This document shows, one piece after another, positions 25,428 to 34,406 of a stretch of DNA of 64,000 nt (its first letter is position 1; the number at the start of each line of letters is the position of its first letter). The notes below the pieces were generated by a model that was not told the DNA's origin, ran no database searches, and saw only the letters and a program-made list of their open reading frames with translations. A program made the translations under genes and the position numbers. Source of the stretch: JAJXZP01 sp963787185 (GTDB taxonomy: Bacteria; Spirochaetota; Spirochaetia; Treponematales; Rectinemataceae); assembly GCA_963787185.1 (NCBI GenBank), contig CAWBCC010000009.1:434001-498000 (forward strand), written 5' to 3'.

Positions 25428-27878
25428 ATGTCCGCCCTTCCGCAAACCGTTCTGGGCACGCTGTTCGCACGAACGGCTTTCATACCCGCCGTCATCGAAG
25501 ATCTCCGTAACCCGTCCTGGGAGTCGGCTGTCCGGCGCGTGCTCGTCGTCCGTCTTTCCGGTTTTCGCGATGTGCAGACATCGAGCTCTCATCTCGTACT
25601 TTTTTCCGAAACGAGACGGGCCCTTCCCTCCGCCTTCGTAGATTTCGCCTTTTTCCCGGAGCGGCAGGATCGAGGCATTCTGGAGAATCGCAGACTGCCC
25701 TGGTTCAGCGGCCTGGTCTCGGGCCATTCGCCCCGAGATTTCGATCTCGTTCTGGTCTCCAACGCGTTCGGTCTCGAGCTGGTCAACCTGCCTTATCTGT
25801 TTTCGACCGCACATATCCCTCCCAGGGCATCACAACGGGGGGAGGGAGAACCCATAGTGATCCTGGGCGGGTCGAATGCCGCTTCCGCGGGAGCCGTATT
25901 ATTCGGCGGCGAGGGCTCCGATGCCGACTCCCTCGTCGAGGGCATCTTCTTCGGTGAAGGAGAGGGCGCGATAGGCGAACTCGCCGGCATACTCTCCGAT
26001 CGCAGTCGTCCTCGCTCGTACCGACTGGGCGAGGCCTCGAGGGTGGAGGGTTTCTGGCGGGCCGGCTCGGGAATTCCGGCCCGGCGGCGGATCGTCAGAC
26101 CTCTTCCTTCACCGATTACGGATTATCCCATCTTCAACTCCGAGGAGGCCGGAACGGCGCGGTTACAGATCACCGCGGGTTGCCCCGGCTACTGCTCTTT
26201 CTGTCTCGAGGGCTGGGATCGAAGGCCGTACCGCGAAGCCGACCTCGACTCGCTTCTATCGACGGCACGTGTCTTGAAGGCGCGCAGCGGCGCCGACACG
26301 CTGGAACTCTATAGCTTCAACTTCAACACTCACGCCCGAATATATTCGCTGATTTTCGAGCTGAACCGAATATTCCGCCGCGTCAATCTCATGAGCCAGC
26401 GGCTCGACATACTCGTCCGCGAAAGGCCGCTTCTGAGAGCCGAACTCGCCGCCGACAAACGCTCGTTCACGCTCGGCGTCGAGGGGATCTCATCGCGCAT
26501 GCGGCGCTATTTTCGAAAAGGTCTCGACGACCGCGACCTGGACATCCTGATCGAGCGTCTGCTCGTCCCGGGGCTGCGGGAGCTGAAGCTTTTTTACATT
26601 TTGGCCGGCATCGAAGGCCCCGCGGACCTGAGCGAATTCACCGCCTTCGCCGAGGAACTGTGCGCGGCGCGGGATACGAGGGCACCGGGCCTGCGGATCC
26701 TGGTCTCGGCCGGATACCTCGTGCGTCTGCCCTTCACCCCTTTGCAGTTCGCTCCCCTTTTCCTGGACGAAGGCGAGCTCAGGCGCGTGGCGAACTCCGT
26801 GCAATCCTCCTGCGAGAGGAATGGAATCGAGTTCCGTCTCGCCGTCGATTTCGACGACTATCGAGCGGATCAGCTTATGGCCCTCGGCGGCTCGGCTCTG
26901 GCCGACTGGCTACTGGCCGTGCCCGACCGAAATCTCGTATTCGAGGGACACCTGTCGCGCGGCACGAGCGATTCGCTGGCGGCCCATGCCCGAACAAAGG
27001 GCCTTTTCGACGAGAGCTTTACGCGTGAGAAGGCAAAGCGATGGCGCCCTCCACTCGCCTTCGCCGAGGAAGAATCGCAGCATGAGCTTCTCTACGAGCA
27101 GTACCTGGAGGCCCGGGCCTTCCGAGATCGGCCTCTCTGCATCGGCGGCCCCTGCGCGGGTTGCGGAGCCTGCGTAGAGCCCGAAGACAGGGCCTTTCTC
27201 GTCGAGCACCGCATCGATGAACCCGGCGAAGGCTTTACCGAACGCATGGGGCGACTGCTTTCCGCGAAGCGGAATTTTCCCCGGGTGTTCGTCCGTGTGG
27301 ACCTTCCGCCATCCCTCCTCGGCGCCACGGCCGCGTACCGCTCTTCCTGGCTCATGCGCCGCATGATGACCGCCGCGCCGGGAACGGAGCGGCTCGTATT
27401 CGAAGCCAGAGAGATTCTCTTTTCCGATGGGCCCCTGGCCAAAATGTTTCCTTTTTTTTGCGGCGTTTGTGTCTTCGAGGTCTTCGGCCCCGATCGGGAG
27501 GCTATCCGGAGAGCGGCGGGCGCCGCAGGGCTCACCCCTCTCGAGTCCCTGCCCGAGCCTTCGAAGGTGGACGTGGAACTCAGTATAGCTCCTCCCCACG
27601 GAGCCGGGGCCTACAAGGCGCTACGGGCATGGCTGTCCGGAGAAAGCATCGGTGTCGTGGAACGAAACTCGGAGGGTAAAAGACTCCTCGTGCCGGGCAG
27701 CCGCGATCTAAAAAAGCACTGTGTCTACGAAATCGAGATCGACGCCGTATCCGAGGGTGGCACTTTCACCGCGCGGCTGGAGCTCGGACGCAGAGCACGT
27801 CTCGCCGATTGGCTCGGCTTCATGGGCGCGAAGGCCCCGAGCTTCACTTCGATCCGCATACTCGATTATTTCGACTGA
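25428..27878 (+). CDS. Radical SAM protein with N-terminal B12-binding-like domain and second Cys cluster
   Basis: 816 residues. The N-terminal ~230 residues resemble the fold preceding B12-type radical SAM cores (DFDLVLVSNAFGLELVNLPYLF; EPIVILGGSNA). The radical SAM iron-sulfur motif is GCPGYCSFC (Cys252, 256, 259). A second cluster, CIGGPCAGCGAC (about 571-582), may hold another iron-sulfur centre. The C-terminal part (RVFVRVDLPPSLLGATAAY...) vaguely resembles DUF2344 domains that follow similar proteins. Function is unknown; the layout recalls the TIGR03960-type uncharacterised radical SAM family. The end overlaps the convergent methyltransferase gene by 13 bases. Confidence 0.8.
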   Translation: MSALPQTVLGTLFARTAFIPAVIEDLRNPSWESAVRRVLVVRLSGFRDVQTSSSHLVLFSETRRALPSAFVDFAFFPERQDRGILENRRLPWFSGLVSGHSPRDFDLVLVSNAFGLELVNLPYLFSTAHIPPRASQRGEGEPIVILGGSNAASAGAVLFGGEGSDADSLVEGIFFGEGEGAIGELAGILSDRSRPRSYRLGEASRVEGFWRAGSGIPARRRIVRPLPSPITDYPIFNSEEAGTARLQITAGCPGYCSFCLEGWDRRPYREADLDSLLSTARVLKARSGADTLELYSFNFNTHARIYSLIFELNRIFRRVNLMSQRLDILVRERPLLRAELAADKRSFTLGVEGISSRMRRYFRKGLDDRDLDILIERLLVPGLRELKLFYILAGIEGPADLSEFTAFAEELCAARDTRAPGLRILVSAGYLVRLPFTPLQFAPLFLDEGELRRVANSVQSSCERNGIEFRLAVDFDDYRADQLMALGGSALADWLLAVPDRNLVFEGHLSRGTSDSLAAHARTKGLFDESFTREKAKRWRPPLAFAEEESQHELLYEQYLEARAFRDRPLCIGGPCAGCGACVEPEDRAFLVEHRIDEPGEGFTERMGRLLSAKRNFPRVFVRVDLPPSLLGATAAYRSSWLMRRMMTAAPGTERLVFEAREILFSDGPLAKMFPFFCGVCVFEVFGPDREAIRRAAGAAGLTPLESLPEPSKVDVELSIAPPHGAGAYKALRAWLSGESIGVVERNSEGKRLLVPGSRDLKKHCVYEIEIDAVSEGGTFTARLELGRRARLADWLGFMGAKAPSFTSIRILDYFD

Positions 27879-29731
27879 TTCGGCGCGCCGATGCTTTCGA
27901 TCGAGCGATCGGAGCGACTTTGCCCCGCCATACGCGCGGCGAAAAGCCGCTGGAGCTCGGCGAGCCCCTCTCGGAGCCGGCCCAGTTCTCCGAGTGCTTT
28001 CTCCGTCGATAGTGCGAGTCGGGCGCTCAACTCTCGGAATTGCCCGGCGTATTTTCGGTGCGCGAGTTTTCGAAGCCAAACGAGGGCCAGGTCCTGGATT
28101 CGTCTGTCGCGCACGCCGGATTCGATGAGCATGGCGCAGAACTCGCAGGCATCCGCATTGTCGCGCGCCATCGCCGGTTCAAGCCTATCCGCCAATGCCC
28201 TCATTTCATCCGCCTCGAGCGACTCGAGGAGCGAAAGCCCCTCCCCTTCGATCAGCAAAGCCCGATAGGTCGAAAGCGAGTGACTCGCCGCGGCCGACTC
28301 GACGCGGATCAGTCCCTTTTCGTCCGCCAGGAGGGCCAGGAGCCGCGGATCGAATGGACCGGAGAGAACCCTGGCCAGTCGCGTTTCGGCCGCCAGGCGG
28401 TCGAGCTCGCGATCGCGCATGCAGTCGCTTCCCGCGCCGAGCGGCAGGGCGCCGGAGCCGTGGGCGTTCCCGAATCGGGCGATTCCGCGACCTTCGCGGC
28501 GTTCGGCTACGAAAAGTATCTCGCTGTTGCTTCTCCTTCGCGCCGCGCTCTGGCGGCCGCCCCGGTATGTGGTATAGCCCACCGAACGCAGGCTCACGTT
28601 CGCCCTCTCGGCCAGCATGTCGTAGAGCTCATCCGGCGGAATGAAACCTTCGCTGTTGTATGAGAGGATTATGAAGCGCGCATCCACCGATCGGAGAAGT
28701 TCGACGAAGGCCTTGGATGCGGTCCTCCGGGAACAAAAGGGAGATCGACGATCCTTCCAGTCGGGCGGGATGCCCGCCTTGGCTCGCAGGCTGCCATCCG
28801 GCCTGCGCTCTTCGTCGACCGGCGGGCATTTCCACGTTGCCAGTGTATTGAGAATGTGATAGTTGGAGCCGTACTGATGCTGATTGTAGGGCGGGTCGAG
28901 GTAGCAGAGGTCGGCTGCGCGGCTCCCGCAAAAAACGGCGGCATCGGTCCTGCCGAGCTCCGCGGGAGGTCCCGGCCAGAGTACGGGGGCCTTCAGGTGC
29001 ATGGGAGCGAGTATCCGGCCGAGCGCATCCCGGCCATGGCCTCCGAATCCCTTGTGGAAGGCCTTGAAAACGCCTGAAGTGTTGGCATGTGTCGCGGCCT
29101 CATAGACGAGTGGGCCGAGAAGCAGGGCACGTTCCATCTCTTCGCGCGTCGCCGGCCCGTTTTGGGGAATCGTCGAATACGAGAGCGGACGCATCTCTTC
29201 GATATCTCGGCGGGCCCGGTCCAGGAAAACCGCGTTTTCATGCGTATAGAAGAGCCGCTCGCGACGCCAGTCCGCCGCTGCGGTATCCGCCGGAGCATAA
29301 TGCAGCGCCATATAGGGCGGAGCCGAAGAGCGAAGGCCGGAAATATCCTCGCGCTCGGGATGAAGCCGATTGAGGAGATCCAAGGCCCGCTGCAATCCTC
29401 CCTCACTCGGGAAGAGCCCTTCGACATCATCGGCCGAGACGCCCAGCCAGCAGGAATTGACCGCCAACGAAAATGGCTCGATGTCGTTGGCCATCACTCG
29501 CCATCCTAAAGCTCTCGCGAGGCGGCTTACCGATCCCGTTCCTGCGAAGGGGTCGAGGAAAAGCGAGACCGGAGAACGTTCATGGAGCTCGAGAAAAATC
29601 CTCTTGAGAAACGGCAGCAGCGCCCGCTTATTCCCGATGTAGGCCATGAGGGACGAAGAAGTGTAGTCGGATTCGGAGGGCCCGAAGACTGAAGGTGGAA
29701 AGAGGTCGACCGCGTTTTCCCTCGGTCTCAT
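27866..29731 (-). CDS. DNA adenine-N6 methyltransferase with long C-terminal extension
   Basis: About 621 residues from the ATG at 29731 (a TTG at 29746 overlapping the queD stop is an alternative). A D12-class amino-methyltransferase core is evident: AYIGNKRALLPFLKRIF, the AdoMet-binding DPFAGTGS (60-67), HANTSGVFKAFHKGFGGHG, and the catalytic DPPY in CYLDPPYNQHQYGSNYH (279-282). It would methylate adenine in a specific DNA site. Residues beyond about 400 form a helical extension of ~200 residues that I do not recognise. No restriction endonuclease gene is next to it, so it may be an orphan enzyme or a fusion. Confidence 0.85.
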   Translation of the reverse strand: MRPRENAVDLFPPSVFGPSESDYTSSSLMAYIGNKRALLPFLKRIFLELHERSPVSLFLDPFAGTGSVSRLARALGWRVMANDIEPFSLAVNSCWLGVSADDVEGLFPSEGGLQRALDLLNRLHPEREDISGLRSSAPPYMALHYAPADTAAADWRRERLFYTHENAVFLDRARRDIEEMRPLSYSTIPQNGPATREEMERALLLGPLVYEAATHANTSGVFKAFHKGFGGHGRDALGRILAPMHLKAPVLWPGPPAELGRTDAAVFCGSRAADLCYLDPPYNQHQYGSNYHILNTLATWKCPPVDEERRPDGSLRAKAGIPPDWKDRRSPFCSRRTASKAFVELLRSVDARFIILSYNSEGFIPPDELYDMLAERANVSLRSVGYTTYRGGRQSAARRRSNSEILFVAERREGRGIARFGNAHGSGALPLGAGSDCMRDRELDRLAAETRLARVLSGPFDPRLLALLADEKGLIRVESAAASHSLSTYRALLIEGEGLSLLESLEADEMRALADRLEPAMARDNADACEFCAMLIESGVRDRRIQDLALVWLRKLAHRKYAGQFRELSARLALSTEKALGELGRLREGLAELQRLFAARMAGQSRSDRSIESIGAPNQSK

Positions 29732-29742
29732 CTCACGCCGCG

Positions 29743-30102
29743 TCAAGGTTCATATCTGGCCATACTCGTTTCGGTCTCGAAGACGTCGACCGCCGCCAGC
29801 GGGGCTTGCGGTATGCGGGCCATGAGGGCCCGAAAAACGTATTCGGCTATGCGTTCGGCGCTCGGGTCGTCTTTGAAGTCCTGCAGATCGTTCAGAAGGC
29901 TATGATCGAGGCCTTCGAGAACGGCCCTGAGCGCGGCCTTGAGCTCTCCGAAATCGAGCAGCATGCCGCCTTCGTCCAGAGCATCGCCGCGCGCCCAGAC
30001 CCGAACGCGATAGTTATGGCCGTGCAAGCGCTCGCACTTGCCCTTATAGTGTTTGAGAAAATGGGCCGCTGCGAAATTTGCCTCGACGCGAATCCGGTAC
30101 AT
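29743..30102 (-). CDS. queD: 6-carboxytetrahydropterin synthase
   Basis: 119 residues from the ATG at 30102, chosen for the AGAGGTG site and because the protein then starts MYRIRVEANFAAAHFL. It converts dihydroneopterin triphosphate to 6-carboxytetrahydropterin, the second step towards queuosine. The zinc-binding histidines (AAHF and LHGHNY), the preceding Cys (KCERLHGHNY) and the C-terminal VFETET motif are intact. The GTP cyclohydrolase that supplies its substrate, folE2, lies at 53487-54254. The adenine methyltransferase gene begins about 11 bases after the stop. Confidence 0.92.
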   Translation of the reverse strand: MYRIRVEANFAAAHFLKHYKGKCERLHGHNYRVRVWARGDALDEGGMLLDFGELKAALRAVLEGLDHSLLNDLQDFKDDPSAERIAEYVFRALMARIPQAPLAAVDVFETETSMARYEP

Positions 30103-30118
30103 GCGCACCTCTGAGAGC

Positions 30119-30147
30119 ATTCTACATAAGTACGAAAATTTTGAAAA
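30119..30147 (-). promoter_or_regulatory. Promoter for queD
   Basis: TTTTCA (30147-30142), a 17-base spacer and TAGAAT (30124-30119) on the minus strand, in a locally A+T-rich stretch. This leaves 16 bases to the queD ATG, which include its ribosome binding site. Confidence 0.4.
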
Positions 30148-30221
30148 GACTCGCGACAGGAGACGCATCGGTTTTATCGCCCCCCTTTTTTATCGTCCTG
30201 GACAATGCTATGGTCTGATCC

Positions 30222-31769
30222 ATGCTCAAGCGATTGTCGGATGTCCTGGCGCGGGTAGAAGTTCTCTATCTGCGCGGAAGGTCGGAGACTCTCATCTGCG
30301 GGTTGGCATACGATTCGCGCGAGGTTCGGCCCGGTTTTCTTTTTTTTGCACTCCCGGGCATCCACGCAGACGGCCATCGTTTCGTCGACGCGGCAGTAGC
30401 GGCGGGCGCGGCCGCGATCGTCCATTCGGCGGAGCTCCCATTCTACGATCCCCGCGTGGCCTACGCACGAGTCGCATATCCGCGCATCGCGATGTCGCCG
30501 ATCGCCGACGATTTTTACGACCTCCCCTCGAGCGAGTTGACCGTCGTAGGCGTAACCGGCACCGAGGGCAAGAGCACGACCGTCTACCTGATCTATCAAC
30601 TTCTCAATATGGTCGGCCGTCGGGCCGGCTTTTTTTCCACGGTCATGTCGGACACGGGCCAAGGCGAAAGGCCCAATCCCGAGCATCAGACCACTCCCGA
30701 GGCGCCCGCGGTCCACCGCATGCTCGCCGAAATGCGATCGGCAGGGATGACATACGCTGTCGTCGAAGCATCCTCTCACGGCCTGTCTATGCGAACCAAC
30801 CGGCTGGGAAACGTCGCCTTCGATGTCGGCGTCATGATGAACGTCACGCACGAGCATCTCGAATTTCACGGTACCTGGGAGAATTATCGAAGCGATAAAG
30901 CCAATCTCTTCCGTTCGCTTTCGAGAAAGACCCGCGGCTCTCGATCGCCTTTCGGCGTGGCCAACGCCGACGATCCTTCCTTCGATTATTTTCGCGAGGC
31001 GGCCGGAGACTCTCCGGTGCGAAGTTTCAGCGCGAACGGGAATCCTGCAGACCTCTCCGTCCGAGATGTCGTCGTCGACGCCGCAGGCGAATCATTCGCG
31101 GTTTTGGAGGCACGCGGCGGATCGGAGAGGGAACGGAGCCACTTCGCCAGGCTGGAGCTCCCCGGCGCTTTCAACCTGGGCAACGCCCTGGCGGCCCTTC
31201 TCGTCGTCTCCGGACTGACATCCCATTCCATCGCCGATCTCGTTCCTCTGCTGCCTCGCCTCCGCCCGCTGCGCGGGCGCATGACTTCCGTGGTCCGGGG
31301 GCAGAAGTTCGAGGTCATCGTGGATTATGCACACACGCCTTCATCCTTCGCGACCATATTCCCTCCGCTGCGCTCGCGCGTGAAAGGCAAAATGATCTGC
31401 GTCTTCGGCTCGGGCGGGGAGAGGGACAGAGCCAAACGCCCACAGCAGGGGCGCCTGGCGGCGGACTACTTCGACATCGTCATCCTCGCCGACGAGGACC
31501 CGCGAGGCGAAGATTCGGGAGCACTGCTCGAAGAAATCGCGGCGGGATGTCCCGAGCGCCGGCGGGATCACGACCTTTTCGTCATCCCTGACCGTCCGAC
31601 CGCCATTCGCAAGGCCCTGAGTCTGGCCGAAAGCGGCGATCTCGTCGCCCTCCTCGGCAAAGGGCACGAGAACTCGATCATTTACAAGGACAGGAGCCTG
31701 CCATATGACGAAATCGCCGAGGCCGAAAAAGCTCTCGACGAACTGCTCTCGAATGCGGGCAACTTCTGA
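30222..31769 (+). CDS. murE: UDP-MurNAc-tripeptide synthetase
   Basis: 515 residues. This cytoplasmic ATP-dependent ligase adds the diamino acid to UDP-MurNAc-L-Ala-D-Glu. The ATP loop GTEGKST (113-119), MNVTHEHLEFHG, the carbamylated-lysine region (SDKANLF) and DYAHTP are present. The specificity segment reads DEDPRGED (424-431), against DNPR in meso-diaminopimelate enzymes. Treponemes use L-ornithine, so ornithine is plausible, but the motif alone does not settle it. ddl and ornithine aminotransferase follow. TATGGT lies seven bases before the ATG and no ribosome binding site is visible. Confidence 0.93.
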   Translation: MLKRLSDVLARVEVLYLRGRSETLICGLAYDSREVRPGFLFFALPGIHADGHRFVDAAVAAGAAAIVHSAELPFYDPRVAYARVAYPRIAMSPIADDFYDLPSSELTVVGVTGTEGKSTTVYLIYQLLNMVGRRAGFFSTVMSDTGQGERPNPEHQTTPEAPAVHRMLAEMRSAGMTYAVVEASSHGLSMRTNRLGNVAFDVGVMMNVTHEHLEFHGTWENYRSDKANLFRSLSRKTRGSRSPFGVANADDPSFDYFREAAGDSPVRSFSANGNPADLSVRDVVVDAAGESFAVLEARGGSERERSHFARLELPGAFNLGNALAALLVVSGLTSHSIADLVPLLPRLRPLRGRMTSVVRGQKFEVIVDYAHTPSSFATIFPPLRSRVKGKMICVFGSGGERDRAKRPQQGRLAADYFDIVILADEDPRGEDSGALLEEIAAGCPERRRDHDLFVIPDRPTAIRKALSLAESGDLVALLGKGHENSIIYKDRSLPYDEIAEAEKALDELLSNAGNF

Positions 31770-31811
31770 TATCGACCTGCTGAAGCACGGACATCGTCTC
31801 GAGGAGGCAGC

Positions 31812-32942
31812 ATGAAACGCATCGTGATTCTCTACGGCGGTAGATCCGGCGAACACGAAGTTTCCCTGATGTCGGCGGCCAGTATAGTACACAACATCGA
31901 TCTCTCATATTTCGAACCCACTCTCGTAGGCATCGACAAAGACGGCGTCTGGCATCTACAGGACAAGACCCTGGCGTCGCGGGAGCGAGCCAAGAATGGC
32001 CCCCTTCCCCTCCTTCCCGGCCCCCGCGTGCTCGTGGCGCCCGGCTCAGGATTGTTCGTGCTCGAAGGCACCGAATCGGGAAACGGTGCGCCCTGCGGTC
32101 CGAATAAGCTTTCCGAGCTTCCCTGCGACCTCGTGTTTCCCGTGCTTCACGGCAGTTTCGGCGAGGATGGCACGATACAGGGGCTCCTCGAGGTGGCCGG
32201 AATCCCCTATGTGGGAGCTTCGGTTCTCGGCTCCGCATTGGGCATGGACAAGGAAAAATCCATGGAGCTCTGGATGAAGGCAGGGCTGCCGGTCGTGCCA
32301 TTTCTCGCCCTCCGGAAGGAAGAGCTCGAAAAACCGGAGATCGAAGAACTCCTCCGCCGGAAGGTCGGTGCACGCTTCGGTTTGCCGGTTTTCGTAAAGC
32401 CGGCCTCCACGGGGTCTTCCGTGGGCGCGACGAAGGTCGACTCGGCCGAAATGCTCCTTCCCGCGATCCGCGAAGCATTGTCGTGGGATACGAAGGTTCT
32501 CATCGAGCCCTTTATGGACGCCCGTGAGATCGAATGTTCGGTGCTCGGCAATCGTGTTCCGGTCGCCTACGGCCCCGGCGAGGTGGCTACGACGCATGAA
32601 TTTTACGACTACGAAGCCAAGTATATCGATCCGAACGGGGCTCGACTCGAGGTCCCCGCGAACATCAGCGTCGAACAAGCCGAGCGAGTCCGCAGTGTCG
32701 CGATAGCCGCATACTCCACCTGCGAGGTCGCTGGAATGGCCCGCGTCGATTTCTTCATCGACAGGAGAACCGGCGAGGTGCTCCTCAACGAGCTGAACAC
32801 GATCCCCGGCTTCACATCCATATCGATGTATCCGCGCATGTGCGAGGCGGGCGGGCTGTCGTATGCGGCGCTCATCACGAAGCTCGGAGAGCTGGCCTTG
32901 GAACGTCATGCCGAGCGAGTCGGTTTGCGTTTCAGCCGCTGA
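31812..32942 (+). CDS. ddl: D-alanine--D-alanine ligase
   Basis: 376 residues with a GAGGAGG site seven bases before the ATG. It makes the D-Ala-D-Ala dipeptide for peptidoglycan precursors. ATP-grasp marks include the N-terminal LYGGRSGEHEVSLMSA, the HGSFGEDGTIQG loop, FVKPASTGSSVG, and the metal site LNELNTIPGFTSISMYP. The family's aromatic/Glu subsite around the EHEVS Glu is intact, so D-Ala rather than D-lactate specificity is expected. It follows murE by 42 bases in the same direction. Confidence 0.96.
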   Translation: MKRIVILYGGRSGEHEVSLMSAASIVHNIDLSYFEPTLVGIDKDGVWHLQDKTLASRERAKNGPLPLLPGPRVLVAPGSGLFVLEGTESGNGAPCGPNKLSELPCDLVFPVLHGSFGEDGTIQGLLEVAGIPYVGASVLGSALGMDKEKSMELWMKAGLPVVPFLALRKEELEKPEIEELLRRKVGARFGLPVFVKPASTGSSVGATKVDSAEMLLPAIREALSWDTKVLIEPFMDAREIECSVLGNRVPVAYGPGEVATTHEFYDYEAKYIDPNGARLEVPANISVEQAERVRSVAIAAYSTCEVAGMARVDFFIDRRTGEVLLNELNTIPGFTSISMYPRMCEAGGLSYAALITKLGELALERHAERVGLRFSR

Positions 32943-32949
32943 GGGAATG

Positions 32950-32972
32950 CCGGCGCCGGGAATCGGCGCCGG
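32950..32972 (+). terminator. Hairpin after ddl
   Basis: CCGGCGCCG and CGGCGCCGG form a 9-bp G+C stem with loop GGAAT, 7 bases after the ddl stop. No T-run follows, so it is a weak or factor-dependent terminator. An A+T-rich stretch (about 33020-33085) then precedes rocD. Confidence 0.45.
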
Positions 32973-33142
32973 ACCTCGCGTTACAGATGCGCCACTCGGC
33001 GCGTTCCGCCGTTTCGCCAAATGCATAATCATGCAGAACTATTTCAATATTTATTTACAATAGAAGTAATTAAAAAAACAATGGCTGGCGCATTTCAGGG
33101 AAGGGTGCTACACTTGTTTTTCACGGAAACAAGGAGGTTCTT

Positions 33143-34345
33143 ATGAAGTCCCAGGACTACATCGCCCTGGATGAGAAATTCGGCGCTCATAACTACCACC
33201 CGCTGCCCGTCGTCATCGCCTGGGCCGAAGGATGCAAGGTCAAGGATCCGGAAGGAAAGGTTTATTATGATTTCCTTTCCGCCTACTCGGCAGTCAATCA
33301 GGGACATAGACACCCGAAGATTGTGCAGGCTGTGCGCGATCAGCTGGACCGCTGTACACTCACGAGTCGCGCATTCCACAACGATCGTATGGGGCCCTTC
33401 CTCAAAAAACTCTGCGAATTCACCGGCTACGAAATGGCCTTGCCCATGAATACGGGAGCCGAAGCCGTGGAGACGGCGCTGAAGGCCGCGCGCCGCTGGG
33501 GAGTCGAAGTGAAGGGAGTCGAGAATGGCAGGCAGGAGATCGTTTGCGTGGACGACAACTTTCACGGACGCACCATTGCCGTGATCTCGATGTCGAGCGA
33601 TCCCGATTCGACGGTCAACTACGGCCCCTACGTTCCGGGGTTCAAGCGCGTGCCCTATGCCGACGCCGAAGCGATCGAAAAGGCCATCGGACCCAATACG
33701 GTGGCCGTGATCGTAGAACCCATCCAGGGCGAGGCCGGCGTCTGTGTCCCTCCCGAAGGCTACCTCAAGAAAATTCGAGATATCTGCACCACGCGCAATG
33801 TACTATTCATCTGCGACGAGATTCAGACGGGCTTCTGCAGGACGGGCAGGCGCTTTGCTTGGCAGCACGAGGACGCCCGCCCCGACATCATGTGCCTGGG
33901 CAAAGCTCTCGGCGGGGGCATCATGCCGATATCCGCCATCGTGGCCGATCATGAGGTGATGAAAGTCTTCACGCCGGGCACCCACGGCTCCACCTTCGGC
34001 GGCAACCCCCTCGCGAGCGCCGTCGGAATAGCCGCCCTCGAGGTTCTGGAAGACGAGAAGCTCGACGAAAATGCCGAACGCCTGGGCAAAATATTCCGGG
34101 ACGAGGTCGCCGGGATCGACTGCCCGAAGATGAAGCTGGTCCGCGGTAAGGGATTGCTCAACGCGGTTCTCTTCGAAAAAGGATTCGAGGCGTGGAATGT
34201 CTGCCTCGCTCTCCGCGATGCGGGACTTCTCGCCAAACAGACGCACGGCAACATCATTCGTTTCGCCCCGCCGCTTGTCATCACGGAAAAGGAGTTGCGC
34301 GAGGCGATCTCGATCATCAGGTCCGTTTTCGAAAAAATCGCCTGA
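33143..34345 (+). CDS. rocD: Ornithine aminotransferase (ornithine--oxo-acid transaminase)
   Basis: 400 residues; the ATG follows AAGGAGG. This PLP enzyme interconverts ornithine plus 2-oxoglutarate with glutamate semialdehyde plus glutamate. The N-terminal YHPLPVVIAWAEGCKVKDPEG, the substrate segment MNTGAEAVETALKAAR, HGRTIAVISMSSDP, CDEIQTGFCRTG and the Schiff-base lysine in LGKALGGG (Lys254) match OAT closely rather than acetylornithine transaminase. A hairpin and A+T-rich promoter region separate it from ddl; TACACT at 33109-33114 is a possible -10 box. It may control ornithine for peptidoglycan and arginine/proline metabolism. Confidence 0.92.
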   Translation: MKSQDYIALDEKFGAHNYHPLPVVIAWAEGCKVKDPEGKVYYDFLSAYSAVNQGHRHPKIVQAVRDQLDRCTLTSRAFHNDRMGPFLKKLCEFTGYEMALPMNTGAEAVETALKAARRWGVEVKGVENGRQEIVCVDDNFHGRTIAVISMSSDPDSTVNYGPYVPGFKRVPYADAEAIEKAIGPNTVAVIVEPIQGEAGVCVPPEGYLKKIRDICTTRNVLFICDEIQTGFCRTGRRFAWQHEDARPDIMCLGKALGGGIMPISAIVADHEVMKVFTPGTHGSTFGGNPLASAVGIAALEVLEDEKLDENAERLGKIFRDEVAGIDCPKMKLVRGKGLLNAVLFEKGFEAWNVCLALRDAGLLAKQTHGNIIRFAPPLVITEKELREAISIIRSVFEKIA

Positions 34346-34406
34346 AGCGAGCCTTCTTCACTATGCAGAAGCAGGAGGACGGAGTCGCTATTCGAACGCA
34401 ATTTAG

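Noticed and set aside
33020..33142. Sigma-54 promoter upstream of rocD
   Set aside because: A TGGC...TGC-like pattern is present, but the spacing between the GG and GC elements does not fit the -24/-12 rule.
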